From Candidatus Hydrogenedentes bacterium UBA2224 (GTDB lineage Bacteria > Hydrogenedentota > Hydrogenedentia > Hydrogenedentales > SLHB01), in NCBI GenBank assembly GCA_002348185.1, contig DDYW01000019.1, positions 1 through 19,396 of the forward strand: a stretch of 19,396 bases of DNA. Direction: 5' to 3'. A program made the position numbers and the translations under genes. Shown one piece after another: positions 1 to 8,120 of the stretch (the first letter of the stretch is position 1; each line of letters starts with the position of its first letter). The notes beneath the pieces are model-generated. The model was given only the letters and a program-made list of their open reading frames with translations, did not search any database and was not told where the DNA came from.

Positions 1-88
1 GGCTATTCTCGGTCGCCCCTTCGGGGCTGCTAAAACGGGGGTACGTCCGGGCTATTCTCGGTCGCCCCTTCGGGGCTGCTAAAACGGG
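1..88. repeat. Two identical 39-bp REP-like units in tandem
   Basis: Positions 1-39 and 50-88 are identical, giving a 49-bp period with a 10-bp spacer. Each unit contains a perfect hairpin with stem GCCCC/GGGGC and loop TTC (15-27 and 64-76). On the minus strand each unit reads hairpin, short linker, then AGAATAGCC. That matches the order of the plus-strand element at 164-205, so both appear to belong to one palindromic intergenic family in opposite orientations. The first copy may continue beyond the left edge of the window. Confidence 0.8.
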
Positions 89-163
89 CACACCGTCCCG
101 CCACCAACAATTCACCCTCAAGGATCATCGGCGAGCCGCCCGATTTCCAGGCAATGAGGGTAT

Positions 164-205
164 GCCCTGAAAGGGCCTGCTAGAATAGCCAGGGCAACGC
201 CCTGG
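164..205 (+). repeat. REP-like double-hairpin element
   Basis: Two hairpins are joined by a short linker. The first is GCCCT-GAA-AGGGC (164-176). The linker ends in AGAATAGCC (182-190). The second is CCAGGGC-AAC-GCCCTGG (189-205). The same hairpin-linker order, inverted, is found at 1-88. This is the typical form of bacterial REP/BIME-like intergenic repeats, which are often mobilised by RAYT (Y1 transposase-like) proteins; no such gene lies in the window. Confidence 0.65.
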
Positions 206-228
206 GTAAAAAGTCTCTAACTAGATAC

Positions 229-241
229 GCCCTGAAAGGGC
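229..241 (+). repeat. REP-like hairpin, third GCCCT-GAA-AGGGC copy
   Basis: This 13-bp palindrome is identical to the head hairpin at 164-176. A less conserved tail follows (ATCCCGAGACC, then ATAAACAGG). It looks like a decayed or half copy of the same family. Confidence 0.55.
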
Positions 242-391
242 ATCCCGAGACCTCATAAACAGGAAACACACTATGCCTTAATCGCTTTCTCAGATTCTCC
301 TCCTTGTTGTCATCGTGATCGGGAATCGCCGTCTATGATCTCTTAGGATGAGAATATGATGAAGCGCACGTGTGGAATTGGAACATAGATT

Positions 392-404
392 GCCCCTGCG
401 GGGC
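392..404. repeat. GCCCC-TGC-GGGGC hairpin followed by TCCGGA
   Basis: A perfect 5-bp stem with a 3-nt loop is followed directly by TCCGGA. The same GGGGCTCCGGA string recurs after a GCCCC hairpin at 770-790 of the 16 kb segment (16770-16790). This suggests a sub-family of the REP-like elements at the left end of the window. Confidence 0.4.
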
Positions 405-537
405 TCCGGAAAGCCCGGGCGTTCATCGTCTTTGGGTGAGCCCATCGGCTCATGGTGCGCTGTCCCGAAATCCGGATTGCGACGGCTTCACAGGCTTTAC
501 CCGCGGCGTCGAATTCTCTGGAGTCGTCAGATCAAGG

Positions 538-582
538 GCGTCCACTCGGTCCGCCCGGTCCACCCGGTCCACTCGGCCCACC
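538..582. repeat. 9-bp tandem array A (about 5 units)
   Basis: Five adjoining 9-mers start at 538, 547, 556, 565 and 574: GCGTCCACT, CGGTCCGCC, CGGTCCACC, CGGTCCACT and CGGCCCACC. The common core is (C/G)GTCCAC. A sixth, weaker unit (AGGGTCAAC) follows. Related arrays with a GTCCAT core occur at 10421-10465 and 14216-14251, all of them between genes. Confidence 0.6.
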
Positions 583-621
583 AGGGTCAACAGGCGCAGG
601 CGGCGGTTCCGTTTCGCGCCC

Positions 622-651
622 TTGGGCGCCGCGTGATGTCGATGCTATCAT
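622..651 (+). promoter_or_regulatory. Possible sigma70 promoter for the VCBS protein gene
   Basis: TTGGGC (622-627), an 18-bp spacer and TATCAT (646-651) with an extended -10 TGC (643-645) lie about 190 bp upstream of the ATG at 841. The extended TG makes it plausible, although the -35 is weak. The same nine bases, TGCTATCAT, recur at 10535-10543 upstream of the other exported protein. Confidence 0.35.
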
Positions 652-662
652 GGCCCTTCTGA

Positions 663-848
663 CGACGAACGCGTGCATCACGCTGCTGGCGTTTTTGTCT
701 GGCGCGGCAGGCGCTGGAGGCCGATGCGCGAAGCACCTGCCATGTGCTCGGCAGGGACGCGGTGGTGCAGGAACTCACGAAGGGATGCCTGCGGTTCGCG
801 GAAAACGTCTGCGAAATGCTGACCGAATTGGAGAAGGTTCATGCGTAG
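663..848 (+). pseudogene. Possible C-terminal gene remnant or small non-ATG gene overlapping the next start
   Basis: One frame stays open from a stop at 660-662 to a TAG at 846-848. It overlaps the ATG of the VCBS gene by ATGCGTAG. Its last ~35 codons have high GC at third positions and give a plausible helical tail (VVQELTKGCLRFAENVCEML, then TELEKVHA). No ATG occurs before 816 and no good ribosome binding site was seen, so it would need a CTG (699 or 714) or GTG (744) start, or be the end of a decayed gene. Chance in GC-rich DNA is a real alternative. No family was recognised. Confidence 0.2.
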
Positions 849-3174
849 TGGATTCGAAACAGGGCGGTTCAAGCTGATGGTGGCTGTGATGGCCCTGGGT
901 ACGGCGGCGATGGCCGCGGGCGGCGGCCATGCGGTACGCGTCACCGTAACGTCGCCTCTCACATTTCCCCGGACGCCCATGGATCCCGTGGTCGATCTCG
1001 GCGAGCTGCTGCGCCGGGCCGGCGATGAACAGGCGTTGGACCCGGCTTCCATCACGGTGGTCGACGTTGCCGCGCAGGAAGAGATTCCCTGTGCGGTGAG
1101 TGAGGATTTTGCCTACGGCGATGCGGGCCGAGTCGAATGGGTGATCTCCAACCCCAACCATACCGAGTATCTGCTCCGGTTCTCCACCACTCCGGAAAGA
1201 CGCTCGCCCGCGCCCGCCGCCTGTACGCCTCTCATCGGCGTGGGCGACCTGCTTCGCTACAACGCCGGGGCGCCCGCTCCGGTGGTCGTTCCGCATCCTG
1301 GCGCCCTGGTGGACCTGACCGGTGACGGTCGACGCGATCTGGCAGGGGCCTGGAACTACGCGTACCGGCCCGGTTGGCCGTGGGACGGCCTCGTGTGTTA
1401 TCCCGCGGTCGACGAGGGCGCGTTTACCTTCGGCGACCTTGTGCGCGTGCGCTACGCCGAAGGCGACGCGTTCCAGCATTTCTCGAGCATGTATATGACC
1501 GGCGATTTCGCGGATTTCACGGGCGACGGGCTGGTGGATCTCGTGTATTCACCGAGCCGCGGCGACCGTATCGAACTGTTCCGCAACACCGGCCGGCGCG
1601 ATCCTGGCGGCATGCCGGTTTTTGTGCCCGATAGCACGCTCGACCGCCCCGCCGGGGCCTGGAATCCGTGCCGCGCCGTGGACCTAGACCAGGACGGCGC
1701 CGTGGATATCGTCGTGGGCCAACCCGCCGCCGCCGACCGGCCCGAACCCACGGAGGTGTTCTTCATTCGCAACACCAATCCAGACGGCTGGCCCTTCCAG
1801 GCGGCGGCTCCCGTTTCCCTGGGGGTGGAGGAACAGGTCTGTTTCTTTGACATCGACCAGGACGGTGTCCTGGACGCCGTGGGATTGCAGGGCGTCAAGA
1901 ACGGCGGCGTGCACGAGAAGCGCGTGGTCTGGCGCAAGGGCATCCAGGTTGCGCCTCCGGTATTCGGCGCGCTTCAGTTGCTCCGGTCCGTCGACGCCCA
2001 GTATCCCGCGGGGCTGACCGCCGTGACGGACGGGCCGCGCCGCGGACTGCTGGTCCTGCACGACGTCTTCCAGCGGGTCACGTTCTGGGAGCATTCGCCC
2101 GTTACCAGCGAACCGTCCCGCTTCATCCGACGTCAGGACGCGCGCTCGCGTTCGGCCGTCATGTCGTTGAGCGACCAGGCCTGGCCGTGTATCTGCGACT
2201 GGGACGGCGATGGCGACCCCGATCTGCTCGTTGGCGGAGGATATGGGTGGATCCGAATTGTCATCAATGAAGGCACAAAAGACCGTCCGGTTTTCGCGGA
2301 GGCCCGCCCCGTCCTGGCAGGGGGCCAGCCCATCAAGCTCCTGCGCAACGACATTCTCGGCGAGCCGCACCACTGGCACAACATGGGCTATCCGTATCCG
2401 GTCTTCGCGGATTGGGACGTGGACGGCCTGCCCGATCTGGTGGTGCCGAACGAGACCAACCGGATTTTCTGGTACCGTAATGAAGGCTCGCGCACGGAAC
2501 CCCGGTTCGGACAACGCGAGCCGATCCTGGTGGACGGCTATCCCGACTCGCCCGAGTTGCGCCGTCTCTCGGCGGAACGCGCCCGGAGCGACACCGACCC
2601 CACCTACCCGCGCGAGGAAGAGCAGCCCTTCTTCTGGCGCACCGGCGCTGCCGTGGCCGATTGGAATGGCGACGGCCTGACCGATATCGCCACGCACGAC
2701 GGATTCACCCGCAAACTCACGCTGTTCACCCGGTACCGGGATGACGCCGGCGCGCTCAGGCTCAAGAAGGAGGGCCCCCTCACGCTGGTCGACGGGCGGC
2801 TCATCGACGACGCCGTGGTCGAACGGGAGGCGCACTGGACCGAGAGTTTCCGTCCGGTGGATTGGGACCGCGACGGGCTGCTGGACCTGGTCTATGCCTG
2901 CGCGGGCGCCGAGCCCGACAAAGGCAGCATCTATCTTCTTCGCAACGCCGGCACGGCGTCCAGCCCAGTCTTCGAAGCCCCGCGGACCTTCGCCTGTTTT
3001 GGCCAGCCCATATATGTCAGCGCCCACGGTCCCCATCCGTGGCCGGGCGACCTCGACGGAGACGGTCTGCCGGACCTGCTGGCCTGTGTCGAATGGAGCG
3101 TGTATCCGTTCTATACGCACGCCGCGCTTGAACTGGACGCGCGGCCGGAGTTTTTGCTGGAATTCGTCGAGTAA
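841..3174 (+). CDS. Exported VCBS/FG-GAP repeat protein (777 aa)
   Basis: The N-terminus has a basic start and hydrophobic core (residues 1-30, possible cleavage after AMA or GHA), indicating export. Residues 30-120 form a beta-rich domain not assigned to a family. From about residue 150 there are nine calcium-binding Asp motifs of the type D-x-(D/N/T)-x-D-G-x-x-D, at residues 158, 225, 281, 337, 453, 524, 607, 674 and 737. These are typical of FG-GAP/VCBS beta-propeller repeats, as in integrin-alpha-like and lyase-associated proteins. No catalytic motif was recognised, so a binding, adhesion or polysaccharide-associated role is inference. The ATG at 841 has GGAGAAGG at 830-837. galK follows after 32 bp in the same direction and may be co-transcribed. 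The uneven gap between motifs four and five (residues 346-452) suggests a degenerate blade or an insertion. Confidence 0.85.
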   Translation: MRSGFETGRFKLMVAVMALGTAAMAAGGGHAVRVTVTSPLTFPRTPMDPVVDLGELLRRAGDEQALDPASITVVDVAAQEEIPCAVSEDFAYGDAGRVEWVISNPNHTEYLLRFSTTPERRSPAPAACTPLIGVGDLLRYNAGAPAPVVVPHPGALVDLTGDGRRDLAGAWNYAYRPGWPWDGLVCYPAVDEGAFTFGDLVRVRYAEGDAFQHFSSMYMTGDFADFTGDGLVDLVYSPSRGDRIELFRNTGRRDPGGMPVFVPDSTLDRPAGAWNPCRAVDLDQDGAVDIVVGQPAAADRPEPTEVFFIRNTNPDGWPFQAAAPVSLGVEEQVCFFDIDQDGVLDAVGLQGVKNGGVHEKRVVWRKGIQVAPPVFGALQLLRSVDAQYPAGLTAVTDGPRRGLLVLHDVFQRVTFWEHSPVTSEPSRFIRRQDARSRSAVMSLSDQAWPCICDWDGDGDPDLLVGGGYGWIRIVINEGTKDRPVFAEARPVLAGGQPIKLLRNDILGEPHHWHNMGYPYPVFADWDVDGLPDLVVPNETNRIFWYRNEGSRTEPRFGQREPILVDGYPDSPELRRLSAERARSDTDPTYPREEEQPFFWRTGAAVADWNGDGLTDIATHDGFTRKLTLFTRYRDDAGALRLKKEGPLTLVDGRLIDDAVVEREAHWTESFRPVDWDRDGLLDLVYACAGAEPDKGSIYLLRNAGTASSPVFEAPRTFACFGQPIYVSAHGPHPWPGDLDGDGLPDLLACVEWSVYPFYTHAALELDARPEFLLEFVE

Positions 3175-3206
3175 TTGACTCGCACCGCGATGAAGGGAGC
3201 CTGGCC

Positions 3207-4376
3207 GTGAGCATCGACCGCAACGAAGCCGTTTCCCGGTTTACGCGCCATTTCGGCGCCGTCCCCACGATCGGCGTACGGGCGCCCGGACGGGTCAATG
3301 TCATCGGTGAACACACCGACTACAATCACGGCTTTGTGCTGCCCATGGCCATCGAACGCGAAACCGTGATTCTTGCCCGGCCCATCGGCACGCCGGCCAT
3401 CCGGGCCTATGCCGCCAATTTCGACCGGGCGGCTGAGGCCCCGCTGGACCGTTTCGAGCGCCATCCCGGCGAACCCTGGCTCGACTACATCGTTGGAGTG
3501 GCGCGAGAACTCGCCCTGCTGGATAGACCGCTTCACGGCGCCGAAATCATGATCCTCGGCGATGTCCCCGTCGGGTGCGGGCTGAGCAGCTCCGCCAGCC
3601 TCGAAATGGCTGCCCTGTGCCTCTTCGAACGGCTCGGCGGATTCACGATCGAGGGCCCGGAGGCGCCACGGCTTGGCCAGCGCGTCGAAAACAACTTTCT
3701 GGGTCTCAAAACCGGCATCATGGACCAATTCATCTCGCGGATGGGCCAGGCCGGCCATGTGCTCTTCCTGGATTGCCGCAGCTTCGACTACGACCTCGTC
3801 CCGGCCTCGTTCGACGGCGCATGCTTCGTCGTCGCCAATACGGGCGTGTCCCGCGGGCTGACCGCCTCGAAGTACAACGAGCGCGTTGCGCAATGCCGCG
3901 AAGCCGTCGAGGGCATGCGCAGCACCCTCGGGAAGGAGGGCACCCACCTTCGCGATTTCACCATGGAGGACCTGGAGGCCGCGCGGCACGCCCTCGCCGA
4001 TGCCGCGTACCGACGCGCCCGGCATGTCGTCACGGAAGACGCGCGAACGCGGGCCGCCTGCGACGCCCTGCGGGCGGGCGATGCCGTCGAACTCGGCCGC
4101 CTCATGAACGCCTCGGACGAGAGTCTGCGGCGGGATTACGAAGTCACCTGCCCGGAACTCGACGCCATGACCGAAATCGCCCGTGGCCTGACGGGCTGTT
4201 TCGGGTCCCGCATGACCGGGGCCGGTTTCGGCGGATGCACGGTCAGCCTTGCAGGCCTGACGGACCTCGAGCCGTTCATGGCGGCGCTTGCCCGCGAATA
4301 CCAGGCGCGTACCGGGCTTCAATGCGACGTAATCGTGTCGGGCGCGGCCGACGGCGCCGGCGCGTTTCCGCTGTAG
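3207..4376 (+). CDS. galK: Galactokinase (389 aa)
   Basis: This GHMP-family kinase phosphorylates alpha-D-galactose at C1 with ATP, the entry step of the cytoplasmic Leloir pathway. The galactokinase signature GRVNVIGEHTDY is at residues 28-39. The GHMP ATP-binding loop VPVGCGLSSSASLE is at 120-133. The GIMDQ motif places the catalytic Asp at residue 173, with its partner Arg at 29. The C-terminal motif GSRMTGAGFGG is at 333-343. Length is normal for the family. The start is GTG, supported by AAGGGAG at 3193-3199 and by alignment of the N-terminus to the family. No galT, galE or galM is present in the window. The gene follows the VCBS protein gene by 32 bp and converges on the kinase operon with a 27-bp gap. 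A related GHMP sugar kinase is possible but less likely given the intact galactose signature. Confidence 0.95.
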   Translation: MSIDRNEAVSRFTRHFGAVPTIGVRAPGRVNVIGEHTDYNHGFVLPMAIERETVILARPIGTPAIRAYAANFDRAAEAPLDRFERHPGEPWLDYIVGVARELALLDRPLHGAEIMILGDVPVGCGLSSSASLEMAALCLFERLGGFTIEGPEAPRLGQRVENNFLGLKTGIMDQFISRMGQAGHVLFLDCRSFDYDLVPASFDGACFVVANTGVSRGLTASKYNERVAQCREAVEGMRSTLGKEGTHLRDFTMEDLEAARHALADAAYRRARHVVTEDARTRAACDALRAGDAVELGRLMNASDESLRRDYEVTCPELDAMTEIARGLTGCFGSRMTGAGFGGCTVSLAGLTDLEPFMAALAREYQARTGLQCDVIVSGAADGAGAFPL

Positions 4377-4403
4377 AACCGTCCCGGCGAAGCGCGCGCG
4401 GGT

Positions 4404-7400
4404 CTATGCTGTCAGGGTCTTGCGCAGAATCTCCCGGAGTTCATCGCCCGTGTAGGGTTTGTGGATGAAGGCCGTGAGCTTCTTGCCGGTGAACCGGCCC
4501 ACCACGTCGCTTTCGCTGTAGCCGCTGGAAAGCACAATGGGGAGATCGGGTTTTCGCTCGCGCAGTTTCAGAAACGCTTCTTCGCCGCCCATGCGCGGCA
4601 TCGAGAGGTCGAGGATGACGCACACAATGGCGTCGGAATGGCGGTCGTACACTTCAAGGGCTTCCACGCCGTCGTGGGCCTTCAAAACCCCGAAGCCCAG
4701 GCGTTTCAGCATGCCCTCGCCCACGCGCAAGACGGCTTCTTCGTCGTCGACAAGCAGCGCCATGCCCTGGCCGCGCCATTCCCCGGCCGAGACGGGCGCC
4801 GTCGCTTCTTCTTCCGCGGGTTTTACCTGGGTGCTGGGCAGCAGGACCGTGAACTTCGAGCCGGTGCCCACCTGGCTGTCCACGCGGATCGCGCCGTTAT
4901 GGCCCCGCACGATGCCGAGTACGGCTGCAAGCCCGAGCCCGCGCCCCGTCAGTTTGGTGGTGAAGAACGGGTCAAACACCTTGGGGAGAATGTCTTCCGG
5001 GATGCCCGGGCCGTTGTCCGAAAGTTCCAGGAACAGGTATTCTCCGGGCGTCAGTTCGTCGTCGACGTAGGTGTTGGCGAGGTAGGTCGAATCGGCTTTG
5101 ATCGACGCCGTGCGGATGCGGATTTCGCCCGCGCGGTTCCCGATGGCTTCCCGCGCATTGTCCACCAGGGCGATCAGCATCTGACGCACCTGGCGGTCGT
5201 CGGCCAGCACCACGGGAAGGTCGTCGCGCAGGTCGTAGCGCAGATGGATGCGCCGGGGAACGCAGGCCGTGAGCAAGGGCGCCATGTCGCGGATCATCTC
5301 CGACAGACTCAACGGCCGCATCGCGAACTGGCTCTGGCCGGAATAGGCGAGCATCTGGTTCGCCAGCAGGGCGGCCCGCCGGGCAATGTTCTCCACCTCG
5401 GTGAGATGGTGGCGCACCGGGGAACTCTGGGGCACGCTGGCGAGGGCCAGATGCGCGTTGCCCATAATCCCCATCAGCAAATTGTTGAAATCATGGGCGA
5501 CGCCGCCCGCCAAAATCCCCAGACTCTCCAGCTTATGGGTCTGGCGCATCCGCTCCGAAAGGCGTTTCTGTTCGCGTTCGGCGTGCACGAAGTCGGTGAT
5601 GTCGCGAATGGTGCCCGTGGCCCGGACCGGCGCCCCCTCGTCGTCCCGTTCGACCACCTGACCGCGCACGAGCATCCATCGCCACGCGCCCGTATCCCGT
5701 TTCATGCGGACCCGGACCTCGCAGAACGCGGTGTGGCCTTCCGTGTGGCTGGCCCAGGCTTCTTCAAACCGGGCGACGTCCTCCGGATGCGCGGGCCAAT
5801 GCGGTTCGAAACTGTGTTCCTGCACGGCCTCGATGGAATAACCCAGCAGCTCGCTCCACCGGTCGTCGCGGTACACGCGCCCCCGTTTCAGGTCCCAGTC
5901 CCACAATCCCAGGCCGCTCCCTTCGAGGGCCAGTTCCAGGCGCTTCTGGCTTTCACGCAGCGCGCCTTCCATGCGTTTGCGCTCCGTAATGTCGCGGCTC
6001 GTTTCCACGATAGCCGATATCTCGCCCTTCGGGCCGTGAAAGGGGGTGGCTCGGACCCACATGACGCGTTTCCGGCCTCGCGTGTCGATGACTTCGCATT
6101 CGTAGTCCCGGGGAACGCCGTCCTGCTGGATGGCCTTATGGGCGCAATCGGGGCACCGGTTCGTGCGATTCAGGTTCTCGTAGCACTTGCTGCCCACGCT
6201 GTTGCCGTAGATCTCGCCGGCAAGCATGTTCCGCCAGACGATCGTCCCCTCGCTGTCGATGACCTCGACCGCGTCCAGCATGACCTCCTGAATGCCCCGG
6301 AGAAATGCCTCTTTGGAGCGCAAGGCGTTCTCGGTCAGCTCCCGCTGAATGGCCGCGCTGAGATTGGCCGCCGCGGCGCGCAGGGCATCCACCTCCGTGC
6401 GGGTCCAGACGCGTTCCCGGACGCTTTCCTCGAACCCGATGAACCCCCACCACTGCCGCCCGGCAAAGAGCGGGGCCAGCAGTATCGACGCAATTTCCTG
6501 TTCCAGAAGAAACCGGCGTTCCTGCGGGGGAAACTCGCGCGTAATGCCGGAAAGGCATTCGCCGTGCGCCAGAACCGTCTCCCAGCGGGCGAGGCCGGCG
6601 GCGCGATAGGGAAGCCCTTCGGGCAGCGGGGCCTCGATGGAGCCTCCCACCCGGGGGGCGGTCCACGAGAACCGCGGCTGCATGAGGTATTCGCCGTTCT
6701 GGCGCTGGTGATTCTGGAAAATGGTAATGCGGCTCACCCCGGTGGCCGCCCCCAGCCGCTCCAGAACCTGGGGGATGGAGCGTTCCCAGCTTTCGTCGCG
6801 GAGCAACTGTCCGGCCGCGAACCCGATGCCCTCGAGAATGGCTTCCCGCTTTTTCAGTTGTTCTTCCACCGCGCGCCGGTCGGTAATGTCCTGGAAGCAG
6901 GCGCGCCGGCCCAGGGACTGTCCGTTCGCCCCGTACGCGGGCTGGCACGCATGATGGAGCCAGCGCTCGCGCCGGTCTTTCGTGATGATGCGGAACTCAA
7001 ACGTGGCGCACTCCGGCGCCGTGGGATCTTCCTGGTAATGCCGTTCGAGGGCGGCGCGGTCGTCCGGATGGACGATTTGGACGAGGAGCGAGGGATCCTC
7101 CATGAACTCCTGGGCGTCATAGCCGGTGAACCGCCGGCATGAGGGCGAGGTATACAGCAGTTCCCCCGCACATCCCAGCCAGATTTCCCAGTCATAGGTG
7201 TAATCGGCCACCGTGCCCAGGTTCTCCCTGCTGACGCGCAAATCCTCCTCCGCGCGTTTGCGGGTTGTGATGTCGACATACTGTTCGATTCGTCCCCCCG
7301 CGTACAGGCCGGACACGATCGGCTGGCTCCAGTGTTCCAGCCACCGGCCTTTGCGGTCCTCCGTCTCCGTCACCCGGCACTCGAAATGCTCGGGATACGC

Positions 7401-8120
7401 ATTGTTGTCGTATGCGGCGAACGCAATGCGCTGAAATTCCGCCGGGTTTTCGAAGGCCGGGGCGAGGTCTTCGGCGATGAACGAGCGAACCTCCCTCCCC
7501 AGGACGGTGTGCCGCTGGAAACAGAAGATGCGCTCCATGGCGCGGTTCATCCACGCCACCCGGTGTTCCGCGTCGACGATCATCAGCGCGACCTGAGACA
7601 CCTCCAGCACGTCATCGATCAGCGACTGGTACCGCTGTTCGCTTCGCAGCAGCGCCTGCCGCAGCCGGTATTGTTCCGCCGCTTCCCGCGCCCGTTTAAG
7701 CAGGTAACCCATGTCCAGCGGTTTGGTGATGTAATCGAACGCTTTTTGCTGCACGCTGGCAATCGCCGACTCAATCGAGGGGTACCCGGTGATGATGATG
7801 ACCGGCAGGTTCGGGTACAGGTCCGCAATCCGGTGGAGCAACTGCAAGCCCTCGTTGCCCGGCATTTTGTAATCCAGGATCACGACGTCGAACTCTTCGT
7901 GTTCGAGGTGCTCGAGCGCCGCGGGCCCGTTCGTGGCCCCCTCGCCGTCCCACCCTTCCCGTTTGAACAGCTCCAGCGACGAGATCACGATCGTCTCCTC
8001 GTCGTCCGCAAGCAAAACCCGCAGGGGCTTGTTGAGCAATTGCTGAAACGTTGCCGGATACAAACAGACGCCCTCGGACCACGGAGCGGTCGAGACCATT
8101 GCGTCATCGGAAGGGTTCAT
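4404..8120 (-). CDS. Hybrid sensor histidine kinase, REC-PAS-PAS-GAF-PAS-PAS-HisKA-HATPase-REC (1238 aa)
   Basis: This is a soluble two-component phosphorelay protein; no membrane segment or signal peptide was seen. An N-terminal receiver (33-148) has phospho-acceptor Asp83 and Lys133. PAS domains lie at about 160-290 and 300-418, the latter closing with the PAC-type DITDRR. A GAF-like domain lies at about 425-595. Two further PAS domains lie at about 605-715 and 722-845; the first carries Cys646, Cys656 and Cys659 (CYEN...CPDC). The dimerisation/phosphotransfer helix has His876 in VAHDFNN. The ATPase domain has its N-box at Asn988, DNGPGI at 1035-1040 and GRGLGLA at 1059-1065. A second receiver (1119-1235) has Asp1171 and Lys1221. 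The gene overlaps the upstream kinase by ATGA at 8117-8120 and has its own GAGAGGA site, so the two are translationally coupled. The N-terminal receiver is a natural target for the neighbour kinase (inference). The signal is unknown. Confidence 0.93.
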   Translation of the reverse strand: MNPSDDAMVSTAPWSEGVCLYPATFQQLLNKPLRVLLADDEETIVISSLELFKREGWDGEGATNGPAALEHLEHEEFDVVILDYKMPGNEGLQLLHRIADLYPNLPVIIITGYPSIESAIASVQQKAFDYITKPLDMGYLLKRAREAAEQYRLRQALLRSEQRYQSLIDDVLEVSQVALMIVDAEHRVAWMNRAMERIFCFQRHTVLGREVRSFIAEDLAPAFENPAEFQRIAFAAYDNNAYPEHFECRVTETEDRKGRWLEHWSQPIVSGLYAGGRIEQYVDITTRKRAEEDLRVSRENLGTVADYTYDWEIWLGCAGELLYTSPSCRRFTGYDAQEFMEDPSLLVQIVHPDDRAALERHYQEDPTAPECATFEFRIITKDRRERWLHHACQPAYGANGQSLGRRACFQDITDRRAVEEQLKKREAILEGIGFAAGQLLRDESWERSIPQVLERLGAATGVSRITIFQNHQRQNGEYLMQPRFSWTAPRVGGSIEAPLPEGLPYRAAGLARWETVLAHGECLSGITREFPPQERRFLLEQEIASILLAPLFAGRQWWGFIGFEESVRERVWTRTEVDALRAAAANLSAAIQRELTENALRSKEAFLRGIQEVMLDAVEVIDSEGTIVWRNMLAGEIYGNSVGSKCYENLNRTNRCPDCAHKAIQQDGVPRDYECEVIDTRGRKRVMWVRATPFHGPKGEISAIVETSRDITERKRMEGALRESQKRLELALEGSGLGLWDWDLKRGRVYRDDRWSELLGYSIEAVQEHSFEPHWPAHPEDVARFEEAWASHTEGHTAFCEVRVRMKRDTGAWRWMLVRGQVVERDDEGAPVRATGTIRDITDFVHAEREQKRLSERMRQTHKLESLGILAGGVAHDFNNLLMGIMGNAHLALASVPQSSPVRHHLTEVENIARRAALLANQMLAYSGQSQFAMRPLSLSEMIRDMAPLLTACVPRRIHLRYDLRDDLPVVLADDRQVRQMLIALVDNAREAIGNRAGEIRIRTASIKADSTYLANTYVDDELTPGEYLFLELSDNGPGIPEDILPKVFDPFFTTKLTGRGLGLAAVLGIVRGHNGAIRVDSQVGTGSKFTVLLPSTQVKPAEEEATAPVSAGEWRGQGMALLVDDEEAVLRVGEGMLKRLGFGVLKAHDGVEALEVYDRHSDAIVCVILDLSMPRMGGEEAFLKLRERKPDLPIVLSSGYSESDVVGRFTGKKLTAFIHKPYTGDELREILRKTLTA

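Larger units (their letters stand above)
242..840. other. Repeat-rich intergenic region without a confident gene
   Basis: No open frame here has convincing codon use or a recognisable product. The stretch holds the hairpin at 392-404, a five-unit 9-bp array (538-582), a possible extended -10 promoter (622-651) and a possible gene remnant (663-848). Plus-strand frames at 370-636, 372-662 and 452-877 overlap one another and owe their Gly-Pro-Pro content to the 9-bp array. Confidence 0.6.

Noticed and set aside
1..88. CRISPR-like repeat pair
   Set aside because: There are only two copies, the spacer is 10 bp, and the unit is an extended hairpin of the REP type.
356..388. Ten-codon frame ATGATGAAGCGC with AGGATGAG ahead of it
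   Set aside because: The start context is good, but the frame stops after ten codons at TAG, just before the hairpin at 392. It may be a relic or chance; there is too little to call.
452..877. Collagen-like protein with GPPGPPGPLGPPG
   Set aside because: The Gly-Pro-Pro run comes from the 9-bp DNA array (a multiple of three, so it reads as a peptide repeat). The frame runs into the VCBS gene and has no good start.
4377..4403. Terminator between galK and the hybrid kinase gene
   Set aside because: Only a weak CCCG...CGGG pairing without a T-tract was found in the 27-bp gap.
4461..7142. 893-codon plus-strand open frame opposite the hybrid kinase
   Set aside because: The minus strand encodes intact kinase domains over this whole span. 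Long antisense frames are expected in GC-rich genes, and the antisense protein has no recognisable domain.
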